From positions 1 to 21,608 of IMG/VR virus record IMGVR_UViG_3300010430_000510: a stretch of 21,608 bases of DNA; one strand, given 5' to 3'. The stretch comes from a virus. Positions 8,355 to 14,256 of the stretch are shown piece by piece; the stretch's first letter is position 1, and every line of letters begins with the position of its first letter. Both the position numbers and the translations under genes were made by a program. A model generated the notes under the pieces. That model worked only from the letters and a program-made list of their open reading frames with translations. It did no database searches and was not told where the DNA came from.

Positions 8355-8369
8355 GATGCCGGTCCTTTC

Positions 8370-8387
8370 AATCTGAATCTGAATCTA
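8370..8387. repeat. Three tandem AATCTG-type hexamers in a short intergenic gap
   Basis: The 106-base gap between 8355 and 8460 has no gene. Just upstream of the 119-residue gene it contains AATCTG, AATCTG and AATCTA head to tail. The rest of the gap is more AT-rich than its neighbours and could hold a leftward promoter, but no pair of boxes close to consensus was found. Confidence 0.4.
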
Positions 8388-8460
8388 GATAATGGCACTA
8401 TGGTCCCTTACAATCCTACGACTGTCTGCACAAGTCCCTAGCGGCGATATACATAGACGA

Positions 8461-8808
8461 TTATGTGCTCTGGATCTGCCCACCCGACTCGTATTGAGCG
8501 ATCAGTTTGTCCGCTTCCACACGGGCTCGTTCGGGGCTTACGCCGGCCCCTTGCGCCAGGTGGTCGGTCAGGTTGACCCGCGCCGTTTCACCTATGCGGA
8601 CCTCCGCCATTCCTTCAACGGTGGCTGGAGCGTCTTTCACTGTCGCTATCGGCTTCGAGGGTCGGCCGTACTCGAGTAGATGCTTGTACGTCTGGAGCAG
8701 CTCCTTCGCCCCCTGCATCCGCCCGTGCATGTTTCCCAGGAACCACCCCACCGCCAGGCCTATCGCCGCTGCCATCAACATAGTGAACACCCCGGTCATC
8801 ACCGTCAT
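8461..8808 (-). CDS. Small membrane-anchored protein (115 aa)
   Basis: A 115-residue protein with one N-terminal transmembrane segment (about residues 6-25, VFTMLMAAAIGLAVGWFLG) and a soluble, mostly helical tail. The ATG at 8808 follows an excellent GGAGGT element six bases away. The layout (short N-terminus, one helix, charged helix) is shared by inner-membrane spanins and by other phage membrane proteins. No lipobox partner gene or lysis neighbours are visible, so a spanin call is not justified. Its start lies inside the upstream gene, which overlaps it by about 194 bases in another frame. Confidence 0.7.
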   Translation of the reverse strand: MTVMTGVFTMLMAAAIGLAVGWFLGNMHGRMQGAKELLQTYKHLLEYGRPSKPIATVKDAPATVEGMAEVRIGETARVNLTDHLAQGAGVSPERARVEADKLIAQYESGGQIQST

Positions 8809-9007
8809 CCAGCCACCTCCGTAGTCGGTTGTACCACCGTCCGCGTTTCTGCCGGTACTCGTGCAGCCGGATCAGCTTATCGAACACACCCACGAGCTCT
8901 TTACGCCGCACGATGAGGTCTGGGTGTTTGATGTACTCGGACAATGGCTCGTTCGGCCGGATCCCTTCGGGCTTGACGCCGTTCCTGCGCCGCTGCTCGC
9001 GGTTCAT
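8615..9007 (-). CDS. Hypothetical Arg-rich protein overlapping the membrane-protein gene
   Basis: A 130-residue frame whose ATG at 9007 overlaps the large terminase stop (ATGA), with GGAG seven bases upstream. The first 66 residues look like a real protein: MNREQRRRNGVKPEGIRP, then a helical HPDLIVRRKELVGVFDKLIRLHEY and an Arg/Trp-rich segment ending RRWLDDGDD. The remaining 64 residues overlap the membrane-protein gene in another frame and are Gly/Arg/Ser-rich, like shadow sequence. The gene is probably real with a 3' end that reads through its neighbour. A frameshift joining the N-terminal part to the membrane protein is the alternative. Confidence 0.55.
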   Translation of the reverse strand: MNREQRRRNGVKPEGIRPNEPLSEYIKHPDLIVRRKELVGVFDKLIRLHEYRQKRGRWYNRLRRWLDDGDDRGVHYVDGSGDRPGGGVVPGKHARADAGGEGAAPDVQASTRVRPTLEADSDSERRSSHR

Positions 9008-10542
9008 AGTTGAGCTCCGAACTCGGGGTGAAGGACGTTTTTCGTCATGTTCTTGGGCATCCGGCTCTTACGGCTGTTCTCGTACTCTGTCTCGAGTGCC
9101 TCTTTCGACCAGGCACCTGTCTCCTGCTCCATCTCGCGGTTACCGCTCGGGATCTGCCTGGAGGCCACCGCGTACCGTGTCTCGTCGTAGTGGTCGTCAC
9201 CGCCATTACCGAACTCGTCCGCGTTCTGCTTCAAGGCGTCCTCGGGGTTATCCGGGTCAGACGGCATACCCTCGAGCTGCTCAAAGCACTTCTGGTTGCC
9301 TTCGTTGTCGAACATGACGAGCCAGGGCGCTTCGTCCTCGTTATCGAACGACAGGAACCGACGCAGGTTGTTGAGGCCGGCTACCCGGCTGATGTTCGCC
9401 TGGATGAAGGTGAACCCTTCGCGCAGGAACTCCTCGGCCAGAGTCGGTACGTTCTCCTGCCGCGCCTTGTGGTCATGCCAGCAATCGTGACCGGCATAGA
9501 CATGACGCATTCGCCGCCAGTCGATGTCGTGGAGCTCACACCGGGCTTTGACCATCTGTGCGATTTCGGGCGGTCGCTGGTGCCGGTAGGTGACGGTATC
9601 GACCTTGAAGTGTCGGCCGTCCTCGTTCACAGCGTAGATCCCGAAGCTGTACGGGTGTGCGTAGCCCCAGTCGAAAGAGCCGTAGACCTTCCAATGTTCC
9701 GGTATCGGGAACGGCTTGATGAGGTGGATGTCGGGGTCCATCATGGTCAGCGCCAGGCCGAGCCCTGCGTTCCAGTCACCGTCACGCAGCCAGCTCCGGT
9801 ACGGTTCCGGCAGGGTCGAGAGCTCGTCAACGTAGCCCGGATCCCGTTCCATCAAGACATAGTTGTCCGGCACCTTGGCCTGCACGAAGGCGTACATCTC
9901 CGGGCTTTCACGGTACTTCGAGTAGTAGCGCCGGACGATGAATAGCCGCTTGTACCAATGGTGGCCCACGTTGCCTGGGTTGGACGGATAGAGGACGAAC
10001 GGACGGGCACCAGGTACGGTGGCACGCAGCCGGTTACCTGTCAGCCAGCGCACGAGGTCCCAGGTATAGTGGGTCGCCTCCTCGAAGATCATGAAGTCGA
10101 ACTCGATGCCCTGGTAGCGTCTGAGGTCGTCCTGGTCCTTGAGGAACCCGAAGTACAGCCGGCTCTTGTTGAAGAACTCGGCGCACATATCCTCGCCGTT
10201 GTAGGAGTACACCTGGTCGCCGCCTTTACGACTCGGCCAGCGATCCGGCACCTCGAACTTGAACTTGACCAGATGGTTCGCCTTCACCTCGGCTTTCGTT
10301 GACCGGAAGATGATCCCGGTACAACCGGGCCACCTCATGCACGCCGCGGTGCCGACAGCTCGAGCGAGATGTGACTTGCCACCACCGGCAGCTCCACCGT
10401 ACCCGATATGCCTGGAGTACGGTTCGTCCGCTTCCTTCGCCAGCGGTGTGTGGTTGAACGCCTCCATCTGCTTCGGTTGGAGTGCGTAGATGACCTGGCG
10501 CTCCGAGCCGTCCGGTTTCTGTAAGACGACTACCGGCTCCAT
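9004..10542 (-). CDS. terL: Terminase large subunit (ATPase/nuclease)
   Basis: A 512-residue DNA-packaging motor. The N-terminal ATPase has a Walker A-like GGAAGGGKS at 49-57, a Walker B with catalytic glutamate in FDFMIFEEAT (D149, E154/E155) and an SNPG motif at 187-190 in the motif III position. The C-terminal nuclease has the RNase H-fold acid pattern: FDWGYAHP (D291), AGHD (D353) and GGDDHYDETRYA (D449-D453). The length is normal for a complete protein. The frame extends 14 codons further upstream, but the ATG at 10542 is chosen because it follows the upstream stop by one base. No Shine-Dalgarno element is seen there, so coupling to the upstream gene is likely. The small subunit is six genes away rather than adjacent. 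Confidence 0.95.
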   Translation of the reverse strand: MEPVVVLQKPDGSERQVIYALQPKQMEAFNHTPLAKEADEPYSRHIGYGGAAGGGKSHLARAVGTAACMRWPGCTGIIFRSTKAEVKANHLVKFKFEVPDRWPSRKGGDQVYSYNGEDMCAEFFNKSRLYFGFLKDQDDLRRYQGIEFDFMIFEEATHYTWDLVRWLTGNRLRATVPGARPFVLYPSNPGNVGHHWYKRLFIVRRYYSKYRESPEMYAFVQAKVPDNYVLMERDPGYVDELSTLPEPYRSWLRDGDWNAGLGLALTMMDPDIHLIKPFPIPEHWKVYGSFDWGYAHPYSFGIYAVNEDGRHFKVDTVTYRHQRPPEIAQMVKARCELHDIDWRRMRHVYAGHDCWHDHKARQENVPTLAEEFLREGFTFIQANISRVAGLNNLRRFLSFDNEDEAPWLVMFDNEGNQKCFEQLEGMPSDPDNPEDALKQNADEFGNGGDDHYDETRYAVASRQIPSGNREMEQETGAWSKEALETEYENSRKSRMPKNMTKNVLHPEFGAQL

Positions 10543-10543
10543 C

Positions 10544-10789
10544 TTAGCCAAGTGGCACCTCGATCTCACCGAACGCGATACCATCCAGGTCGGGGTCCAC
10601 GACCACCGGAATCCCGAACATGGTGAAGATCACGCCGCGGAGCGTGTCCGCGTGTGTGTAGTAGCGCCGGCCGGTCCACGCGAGCAGCTCACGGGCCTGG
10701 CGCGGCCCCATGCGGATCTCTTTGGTCGTCGGGTCCAGCACGTTCATGGCGAGCTCGACCCGTTCGGCCGTCAGCGTGATAGTCGTCAT
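10544..10789 (-). CDS. Hypothetical protein upstream of terL (81 aa)
   Basis: An 81-residue protein whose ATG at 10789 overlaps the upstream stop (ATGA). It opens with a beta/helix segment (MTTITLTAERVELAMNVLD), has a basic helical middle (QARELLAWTGRRYYTHADTLRG) and ends beta-rich and acidic (IPVVVDPDLDGIAFGEIEV). It has no cysteine cluster or membrane segment. Small proteins in this place are often packaging accessories, but nothing in the sequence proves that. Confidence 0.7.
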   Translation of the reverse strand: MTTITLTAERVELAMNVLDPTTKEIRMGPRQARELLAWTGRRYYTHADTLRGVIFTMFGIPVVVDPDLDGIAFGEIEVPLG

Positions 10790-11061
10790 TTGGTGGGTTT
10801 CGGTGGCGGGTAGACCGGCTTACTACCGCTCGGACCCACTCGTGGGTTGTGGCCGGACCCAGGCATCTCGTTCCGCCGGACGCCCTTTTTCCAGTTTTTG
10901 ATCGACTTGATGGCGTCGTCGAGCTTCGTCTTACGGATGGCCTTTGTTTCTGCCTTACCTTCGGCGTAATCGGCCGCCCGTGACCGTTTCTTCGTTCGCT
11001 TGACCATCTTCTTCTTGCCCTGCTTCTTCTTCCTGGCGAACGACTTTTTCTCCTGGGGCAT
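10786..11061 (-). CDS. Small, highly basic protein (91 aa)
   Basis: A 91-residue protein with an extremely Lys/Arg-rich first half (repeated KKK and RKKK runs in residues 5-28, then KTKLDDAIKSIKNWKKG). The C-terminus is Pro/Gly-rich, unstructured and ends PPKPTK. A GGAGGAATA Shine-Dalgarno element precedes the ATG, which overlaps the upstream stop. The composition suggests nucleic-acid or acidic-protein binding, perhaps with DNA in packaging, but no fold is recognised. Confidence 0.72.
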   Translation of the reverse strand: MPQEKKSFARKKKQGKKKMVKRTKKRSRAADYAEGKAETKAIRKTKLDDAIKSIKNWKKGVRRNEMPGSGHNPRVGPSGSKPVYPPPKPTK

Positions 11062-11300
11062 TATTCCTCCTCTGAATGCGGACCTGGACAGTCACAGTCC
11101 GCGTAGTGGTCGTTGCATTCCACGCACCACGGCTCGCCACACTCCTCGCACGCCGGACAGTCAGATGCGAACTTAACGGGCCTGGAGAAGTCGATGAAGT
11201 TGGTACGGATGGTGTCGCCAACGGGCGTGAACGAGATGGCACCGTCGTGCCCCTTCTCACGGATCGGCCGTAACCGCCGGTCTATATCCCGTTCAGACAC
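11061..11300 (-). CDS. Cys-rich zinc-binding-like protein (79 aa)
   Basis: A 79-residue protein with a C-terminal cysteine cluster (CPAC, ECGEPWCVEC and DCDC within about residues 48-71) and an acidic tail, suggesting one or two zinc sites. Two GTG starts are possible, at 11306 and 11300. The second is preferred because GGGAGGTGATC lies right before it, matching ten to eleven bases of the 16S rRNA anti-Shine-Dalgarno sequence at normal spacing; the first GTG lies too close to that element. It overlaps the upstream gene by eight bases. Function is unknown. It resembles the zinc-ribbon proteins of the rightward cassette in style only. Confidence 0.68.
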   Translation of the reverse strand: MSERDIDRRLRPIREKGHDGAISFTPVGDTIRTNFIDFSRPVKFASDCPACEECGEPWCVECNDHYADCDCPGPHSEEE

Positions 11301-11760
11301 GATCACCTCCCGTTAAACGACGGTACTCCTCCGTTAGCTGCGTGTGTAGGTCGCGCAACGCCACAGCAATCGCTTCCGCCATGACCCGCCTACGTTGACC
11401 GAGCTCGCCGCAACACGGCAACGGGATCTTGACCTCGCCAGCTACCCACTTGTACCGCTCCTCGCCCCCTGACGGACCCGCGGCTACCTTAACTACCGGC
11501 AACGTAAGCTCTTTCGCGTTTCCCTCGCGTGTCCTCGGGCCGACCGTCTGCGCCACCGCGTCCTGTAGGTGCTCGACCTCGCGGGCATACGCATCAAGTG
11601 CGCCCTCTGTGGATGTGAGCTTCTGTTCCAGCGCGGCGACGTCCGGGTCCTCCTGCTCCAGTATCGGCACTCCGAACGACTTGCCCGTTATCGAACGAAG
11701 GACGTCCTCCAACGAACTTAACCGCCTGTCTAGCTCCGCTACCGCGTACTCCATGTCCAT
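11293..11760 (-). CDS. Coiled-coil protein in the packaging region (155 aa)
   Basis: A 155-residue protein with a predicted coiled coil over about residues 1-70 (heptad-like AELDRRLSSLEDVLRS and DVAALEQKLTSTEGALDAY). A shorter middle contains PCCGELG, and a second basic helix ends it (MAEAIAVALRDLHTQLTEEYRRL). The start has the Shine-Dalgarno AAGGAGCGCCCA, identical over 12 bases to the one before the scaffold gene. It lies between the two terminase subunits, so a packaging or head-assembly partner is possible. No family is recognised. Confidence 0.72.
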   Translation of the reverse strand: MDMEYAVAELDRRLSSLEDVLRSITGKSFGVPILEQEDPDVAALEQKLTSTEGALDAYAREVEHLQDAVAQTVGPRTREGNAKELTLPVVKVAAGPSGGEERYKWVAGEVKIPLPCCGELGQRRRVMAEAIAVALRDLHTQLTEEYRRLTGGDRV

Positions 11761-11770
11761 TGGGCGCTCC

Positions 11771-11986
11771 TTAGATCCAGTACCAGATGAATCCAGCTAC
11801 GAATACCAAAACCCGAACGGCTAAGAAGAATTGAAAAAAAATAGCACGAGGGTCCCATAGTAGGGGCCCCCCCGCGGCGCGCGATCCGGGCCTGCCTCGG
11901 ACGCGGTGGCTGCTGCTGCGGGCGGCGTGGTGGCTGCTGCTGCGGCGAGAGAGAGAGCCGAGAGAGAGAGCACCGTCGCGGCTCAT
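11771..11986 (-). CDS. Possible small membrane protein with low-complexity N-terminus (71 aa)
   Basis: A frame of 71 codons beginning with an ATG that overlaps the small terminase stop (ATGA) and ending 10 bases before the next gene, so it fills the gap exactly. Its N-terminal two thirds are Ser/Arg/His/Gly-rich and encoded by simple-sequence DNA. Its last 24 residues form one hydrophobic helix (AIFFQFFLAVRVLVFVAGFI) ending WYWI. The packing and hydrophobic end argue for a real membrane peptide. The repeat-like DNA and the terminator-like hairpin inside it argue for non-coding sequence. Confidence 0.42.
   Translation of the reverse strand: MSRDGALSLGSLSRRSSSHHAARSSSHRVRGRPGSRAAGGPLLWDPRAIFFQFFLAVRVLVFVAGFIWYWI
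11834..11871 (-). terminator. Possible intrinsic terminator (leftward)
   Basis: Read leftward, a GC-rich hairpin (nine-position stem with one C-A mismatch and one G-U pair, loop TACTAT) lies at 11871-11848. It is followed after six bases by eight consecutive T residues (complement of 11834-11841). The gap between stem and T-run is longer than usual. It would stop transcripts shortly after the small terminase. It competes with the reading of this region as the end of a small membrane protein. Confidence 0.35.
11905..11970. repeat. Direct repeat and GA-microsatellite block
   Basis: GGTGGCTGCTGCTGCGG occurs twice (11905-11921 and 11929-11945). Two GA tracts separated by a CC follow (11947-11970). 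The block lies just downstream of the small terminase coding region in the leftward direction. On the leftward strand it reads as CAGCAGCAGCCACC repeats and CTCTCTCT tracts, encoding Ser/His/Arg runs if translated. Confidence 0.75.
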
Positions 11987-12522
11987 GGCTGCAGCTCTCC
12001 AGGCGAGCCGGCGGTTAGCTGTCGCCCTGGAGTCGTGGTCAGCTCCCCGTTGACCTGGCCGCCGATCAGTCCCCGCAGCTCACGAGGCCCAGCTACTAGC
12101 ACACTGAACCCGCCGGTATGCTGCACACTACCGCGGAGCTCCGGGCGGCCTTCACACCTGTCAACGATGTACTGTGCAGCCTTCACCGCTGACCGGATCC
12201 GTTCGTCAGACCACTTGCCCGGCAACGTGCCAGCCGCTGCCCGCTCGAGGGTTGCCTGCGCTTCTGGGGCCAGCTCCCACCACGACCGCAGCTTGTCCCG
12301 TACACCCTGCGCGGCCTCCGCCCGCAGCTCCGCCAGACGCGCCTGAACCCGCTCCCGCTTTAACAGCCGGCAAGCGGACGCACCGGCGGTGACTTTAGAG
12401 CTGCAACGGGGGAAGGCGTGGAGGTATGAGAGCGTGCCGTTCCCTTGCGTCCCATCGGGGCCAGCAACGTAAGCCAGCGCGAAAGCTTCTTCGCCGCTCG
12501 TGAGGTTGGACCGATCACCCAT
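11983..12522 (-). CDS. terS: Terminase small subunit
   Basis: A 179-residue protein. Residues 1-68 have the pattern of the Terminase_2-type small subunit DNA-binding domain: a helix with EEAFALAYVAG, then GNGTLSYLHAFPRCSSKVTAGASACRLL, and KRERVQARLAELRAEAA, the familiar ending of the helix-turn-helix region. A helical oligomerisation region follows (about 75-125), then a Gly/Pro-rich tail. It recognises phage DNA and hands it to the large subunit. The frame is open to 12600, but the upstream part is not protein-like and the family pattern begins at MGDRSN. No Shine-Dalgarno element precedes this ATG; a TATATC element six bases before it raises leaderless translation. Confidence 0.88.
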   Translation of the reverse strand: MGDRSNLTSGEEAFALAYVAGPDGTQGNGTLSYLHAFPRCSSKVTAGASACRLLKRERVQARLAELRAEAAQGVRDKLRSWWELAPEAQATLERAAAGTLPGKWSDERIRSAVKAAQYIVDRCEGRPELRGSVQHTGGFSVLVAGPRELRGLIGGQVNGELTTTPGRQLTAGSPGELQP

Positions 12523-12528
12523 ACCGTT

Positions 12529-12534
12529 GATATA
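12529..12534 (-). promoter_or_regulatory. Possible -10 element for a leaderless terS transcript
   Basis: On the leftward strand TATATC ends six bases before the terS ATG. With no Shine-Dalgarno sequence present, that distance would place the transcription start at or next to the start codon, as in leaderless genes. No convincing -35 box was found upstream. Confidence 0.3.
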
Positions 12535-12624
12535 CGAGGGCAAGGCGAGACGCGAAAGGCAAGGCCAGGCATCCACTAACGACAGGCAACGGAACGACAC
12601 TACGCGCCCCCTACCCCCTCAGAC

Positions 12625-12652
12625 TTGACAAGATATGCCGCAGGCATATACT
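12625..12652 (+). promoter_or_regulatory. Rightward sigma70-type promoter of the small-gene cassette
   Basis: TTGACA (12625-12630, perfect -35) is followed after 16 bases by TATACT (12647-12652, five of six matches to the -10 consensus). The first rightward ATG lies about 38 bases further on. This is the only near-perfect promoter found in the window, and it drives the rightward block away from terS. Confidence 0.82.
12633..12649. promoter_or_regulatory. Palindromic operator candidate between -35 and -10
   Basis: ATATGCC (12633-12639), spacer GCA, GGCATAT (12643-12649): a perfect 7-bp inverted repeat filling the promoter spacer and overlapping the -10 box. A dimeric repressor bound here would block RNA polymerase. 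A related sequence, CAGGCATCCACTA near 12567-12580, resembles CAGGCATATACTA at 12641-12653 and may be a second half-site. Confidence 0.6.
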
Positions 12653-12689
12653 AGTAGGTACACACCACCACTCAAGACCGGGAGGCATC

Positions 12690-12950
12690 ATGTACCGCTG
12701 GCAGGGAGTACCGCAGGACCACCCCCGGGACCGATCGGTCGGACGGGACTACTACGGCCCACCGCTGGCAGACGAGGCCGAGCCCGCTGCGCTGGACGAG
12801 GTGAAGCTGGCCCCGCGTATCGTCCGGCGTCAGATCGCGCACCTGGAGTGTAACGAGTGCGGCCAGACGTTCACGAGGTCCGCCAAGCGGTTGCGGCTCA
12901 GCGGCGAGCGTTGCCCCAAGTGCGGCGGGTATGACACCGAAATCTCATGA
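12690..12950 (+). CDS. Zinc-ribbon protein, first gene of rightward cassette (86 aa)
   Basis: An 86-residue protein with a C-terminal zinc-ribbon pattern, C54-x2-C57 and C75-x2-C78, in HLECNECGQTF...ERCPKCGG. The N-terminal half is Pro/Asp/Arg-rich and probably flexible. It starts behind the CCGGGAGG ribosome-binding cassette and about 38 bases after the promoter, so it is likely the most strongly expressed gene of the block. Zinc ribbons of this size often bind nucleic acid or host proteins. The specific function is not recognised. Confidence 0.8.
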   Translation: MYRWQGVPQDHPRDRSVGRDYYGPPLADEAEPAALDEVKLAPRIVRRQIAHLECNECGQTFTRSAKRLRLSGERCPKCGGYDTEIS

Positions 12951-12960
12951 CCAACCCCAC

Positions 12961-13041
12961 GGGCCCGGATCACCCCACTATGCCGGACGGCCGCCACCTA
13001 CCAAAAAGGGGCGCAACCTATCGGCGGCCGGATCCGGGCCC
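12961..13041. repeat. Nested GC-rich inverted repeat between the first two cassette genes
   Basis: GGGCCCGGATC (12961-12971) is the exact complement of GATCCGGGCCC (13031-13041). CGGCCGCC (12988-12995) is the exact complement of GGCGGCCG (13023-13030). The right arm is one continuous 19-base stretch; the left arm is interrupted by 16 bases, and the loop is 27 bases. The stretch 12951-13072 is best read as non-coding, so this is a large RNA or DNA secondary structure in the operon. No T-run follows it. Confidence 0.7.
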
Positions 13042-13072
13042 AACCCACCTACCACCCAAGCCGGGAGGCATG

Positions 13073-13306
13073 ATGAGCGCAACGACCTACCCTAACTGCC
13101 CCGAGTGCGGGAGCAAGGTCACTGACCCACTAGGCACCCCCACCTGTACTATGTGCGGCGTCGAGGCTTCGGCGTGGAACTATCGCACGGGCACCGTATC
13201 CCGGTGGATTAGCCGGGAAGCAGCCAACGAAGGCCGGCGAGCGTTGCGCCGGATGATGGATCAAGCCGACGAGGACCAGTGGACGAGGTGGGGCGATGCC
13301 TACTAA
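13073..13306 (+). CDS. Zinc-ribbon protein (77 aa)
   Basis: A 77-residue protein with an N-terminal zinc ribbon, C9-x2-C12 and C25-x2-C28 (NCPECGSK, CTMCGVE), followed by an Arg-rich helix (EAANEGRRALRRMMDQ). The frame is open back to an ATG at 12947 that overlaps the previous stop. That extension is Pro/Arg-rich and crosses the inverted repeat. The start at 13073 is preferred because it is four bases behind the CCGGGAGG cassette shared with three other genes; ATG 13070 is adjacent. A longer 119-residue product cannot be excluded. Confidence 0.75.
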   Translation: MSATTYPNCPECGSKVTDPLGTPTCTMCGVEASAWNYRTGTVSRWISREAANEGRRALRRMMDQADEDQWTRWGDAY

Positions 13307-13484
13307 TCGCGCAGCTCCCAAGGTATGGACGCTCGACGGTGAGCCGGTAGACGTTTTCGACTTCATGGAAGCCAACGACCTAAGCTCGACCGAGGTACGC
13401 GACATCCTGACCATGTACCGCGGCGACCGTATGACCTTCGGCGGGGGAGCCGCCGAACGATTCACCCTGGAGCGTGCCGAATGA
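13296..13484 (+). CDS. Hypothetical small protein (62 aa)
   Basis: A 62-residue protein whose ATG lies inside the end of the previous gene, with GGGG-rich sequence just upstream, and which overlaps the next gene by ATGA. It reads as a compact alpha/beta protein (VWTLDGEPVDVFDFMEANDLSS, then EVRDILTMYRGDRMTFGGGA). It has no cysteines or membrane segment. The overlaps on both sides support a translated gene. Function is not recognised. Confidence 0.68.
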   Translation: MPTNRAAPKVWTLDGEPVDVFDFMEANDLSSTEVRDILTMYRGDRMTFGGGAAERFTLERAE

Positions 13485-14023
13485 GTGCATTTCTGGTCAC
13501 ACCCGGCACCATAGGTGCCGTGGCGAGGTATGCCGCAGACGAGCGGTTGAAGATTTACCACCACCGGGAGCCGGGAAGCTGGCCCACCGGGGACCCGATC
13601 GATGCAACGACCGAGGAAGGGCGGCAAGCAATCTGCACGCTACTTGCTGCCGCCAACATACACAGCTTGGCCGTTCGCTATCCCGACACGGCCGGCGAGG
13701 GCGCGGCGGCCTGGACGAGTGCCGCGCTTGATAACCTGGACTACACCGCACTATGCGTCCAGGCGTCCCGGCTACGGCTGGACAAGATCAAGCCCGAACG
13801 CCTCACAGAGTGGACCGCACCGCAGAAGCACATCAACATTTTCAAGCTCTGCGGCTGTATCGACTACCAGTCGTGTGAGTTTGCCGGGTGGGAGGACTCA
13901 CCCGCCCACCGTATCCTGCGGCGGGTGAAGGATCACGCCGCCGTCAAAGCGTTTGAGGCTCTTTACTGGCCCAACGCCAGCGAACGAGGGAGCCGCTACC
14001 AAGCGGCACCGTGGGGCCTCTGA
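13481..14023 (+). CDS. Conserved-type phage hypothetical protein (180 aa)
   Basis: A 180-residue protein beginning MSAFLVTPGTIGAVARYA. The C-terminal half has CIDYQSCEFAGWEDSPAHRI, a Tyr-Gln-Ser-Cys motif before a Trp and a helical region. I recall similar MSAF...YQSCE proteins from phages and plasmids, where they are annotated as hypothetical. It is the largest gene of the rightward cassette, overlaps its neighbours by ATGA and TGATG, and has no membrane segment. The biochemical role is unknown. Confidence 0.78.
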   Translation: MSAFLVTPGTIGAVARYAADERLKIYHHREPGSWPTGDPIDATTEEGRQAICTLLAAANIHSLAVRYPDTAGEGAAAWTSAALDNLDYTALCVQASRLRLDKIKPERLTEWTAPQKHINIFKLCGCIDYQSCEFAGWEDSPAHRILRRVKDHAAVKAFEALYWPNASERGSRYQAAPWGL

Positions 14024-14244
14024 TGCAGTTCGCCGATCACCGCTGCACACGTTGCGGCCGGGTATGGCTCTCGCACCAGACGGTGCGAGGGTCCTGCCCC
14101 CGCTGCGGTGGCACGCTGCAGCCTGACACCAACGGCAAGACACCCAGACAAGAAGCCGAGGACAGCACACGCGCCCTTGGCTGCGCGATGATATACGCCG
14201 CAATCGTGGTACTGCTCATCATCGCGTTTTTTCTGTACCTGTGA
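14023..14244 (+). CDS. Membrane-anchored zinc-ribbon protein (73 aa)
   Basis: A 73-residue protein with an N-terminal zinc ribbon (C8-x2-C11 and C25-x2-C28, in HRCTRCGRVW and GSCPRCGG). A polar linker follows, then one C-terminal transmembrane helix (about 57-73, IYAAIVVLLIIAFFLYL) ending at the stop codon. This tail-anchored layout puts the ribbon on the cytoplasmic side. The ATG overlaps the previous stop (TGATG); an in-frame GTG lies four codons earlier. A job at the host membrane, such as altering envelope or defence functions, is possible but only inferred. Confidence 0.75.
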   Translation: MQFADHRCTRCGRVWLSHQTVRGSCPRCGGTLQPDTNGKTPRQEAEDSTRALGCAMIYAAIVVLLIIAFFLYL

Positions 14245-14256
14245 CCGGGAGGTATG

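Noticed and set aside
8461-8808. Inner-membrane spanin call for the 115-residue membrane protein
   Set aside because: Only the N-terminal helix fits; no lipoprotein partner, holin or endolysin gene is nearby.
9010-9945. Rightward open frame of 311 codons opposite terL
   Set aside because: The opposite strand carries terL with all catalytic motifs; this frame is a Val/Arg/Leu-rich shadow.
12947-13072. N-terminal extension making the second zinc-ribbon protein 119 residues long
   Set aside because: Although its ATG overlaps the previous stop, the extension is Pro/Arg-rich, encoded by the inverted repeat, and lacks a good Shine-Dalgarno site; the internal start has the shared cassette.
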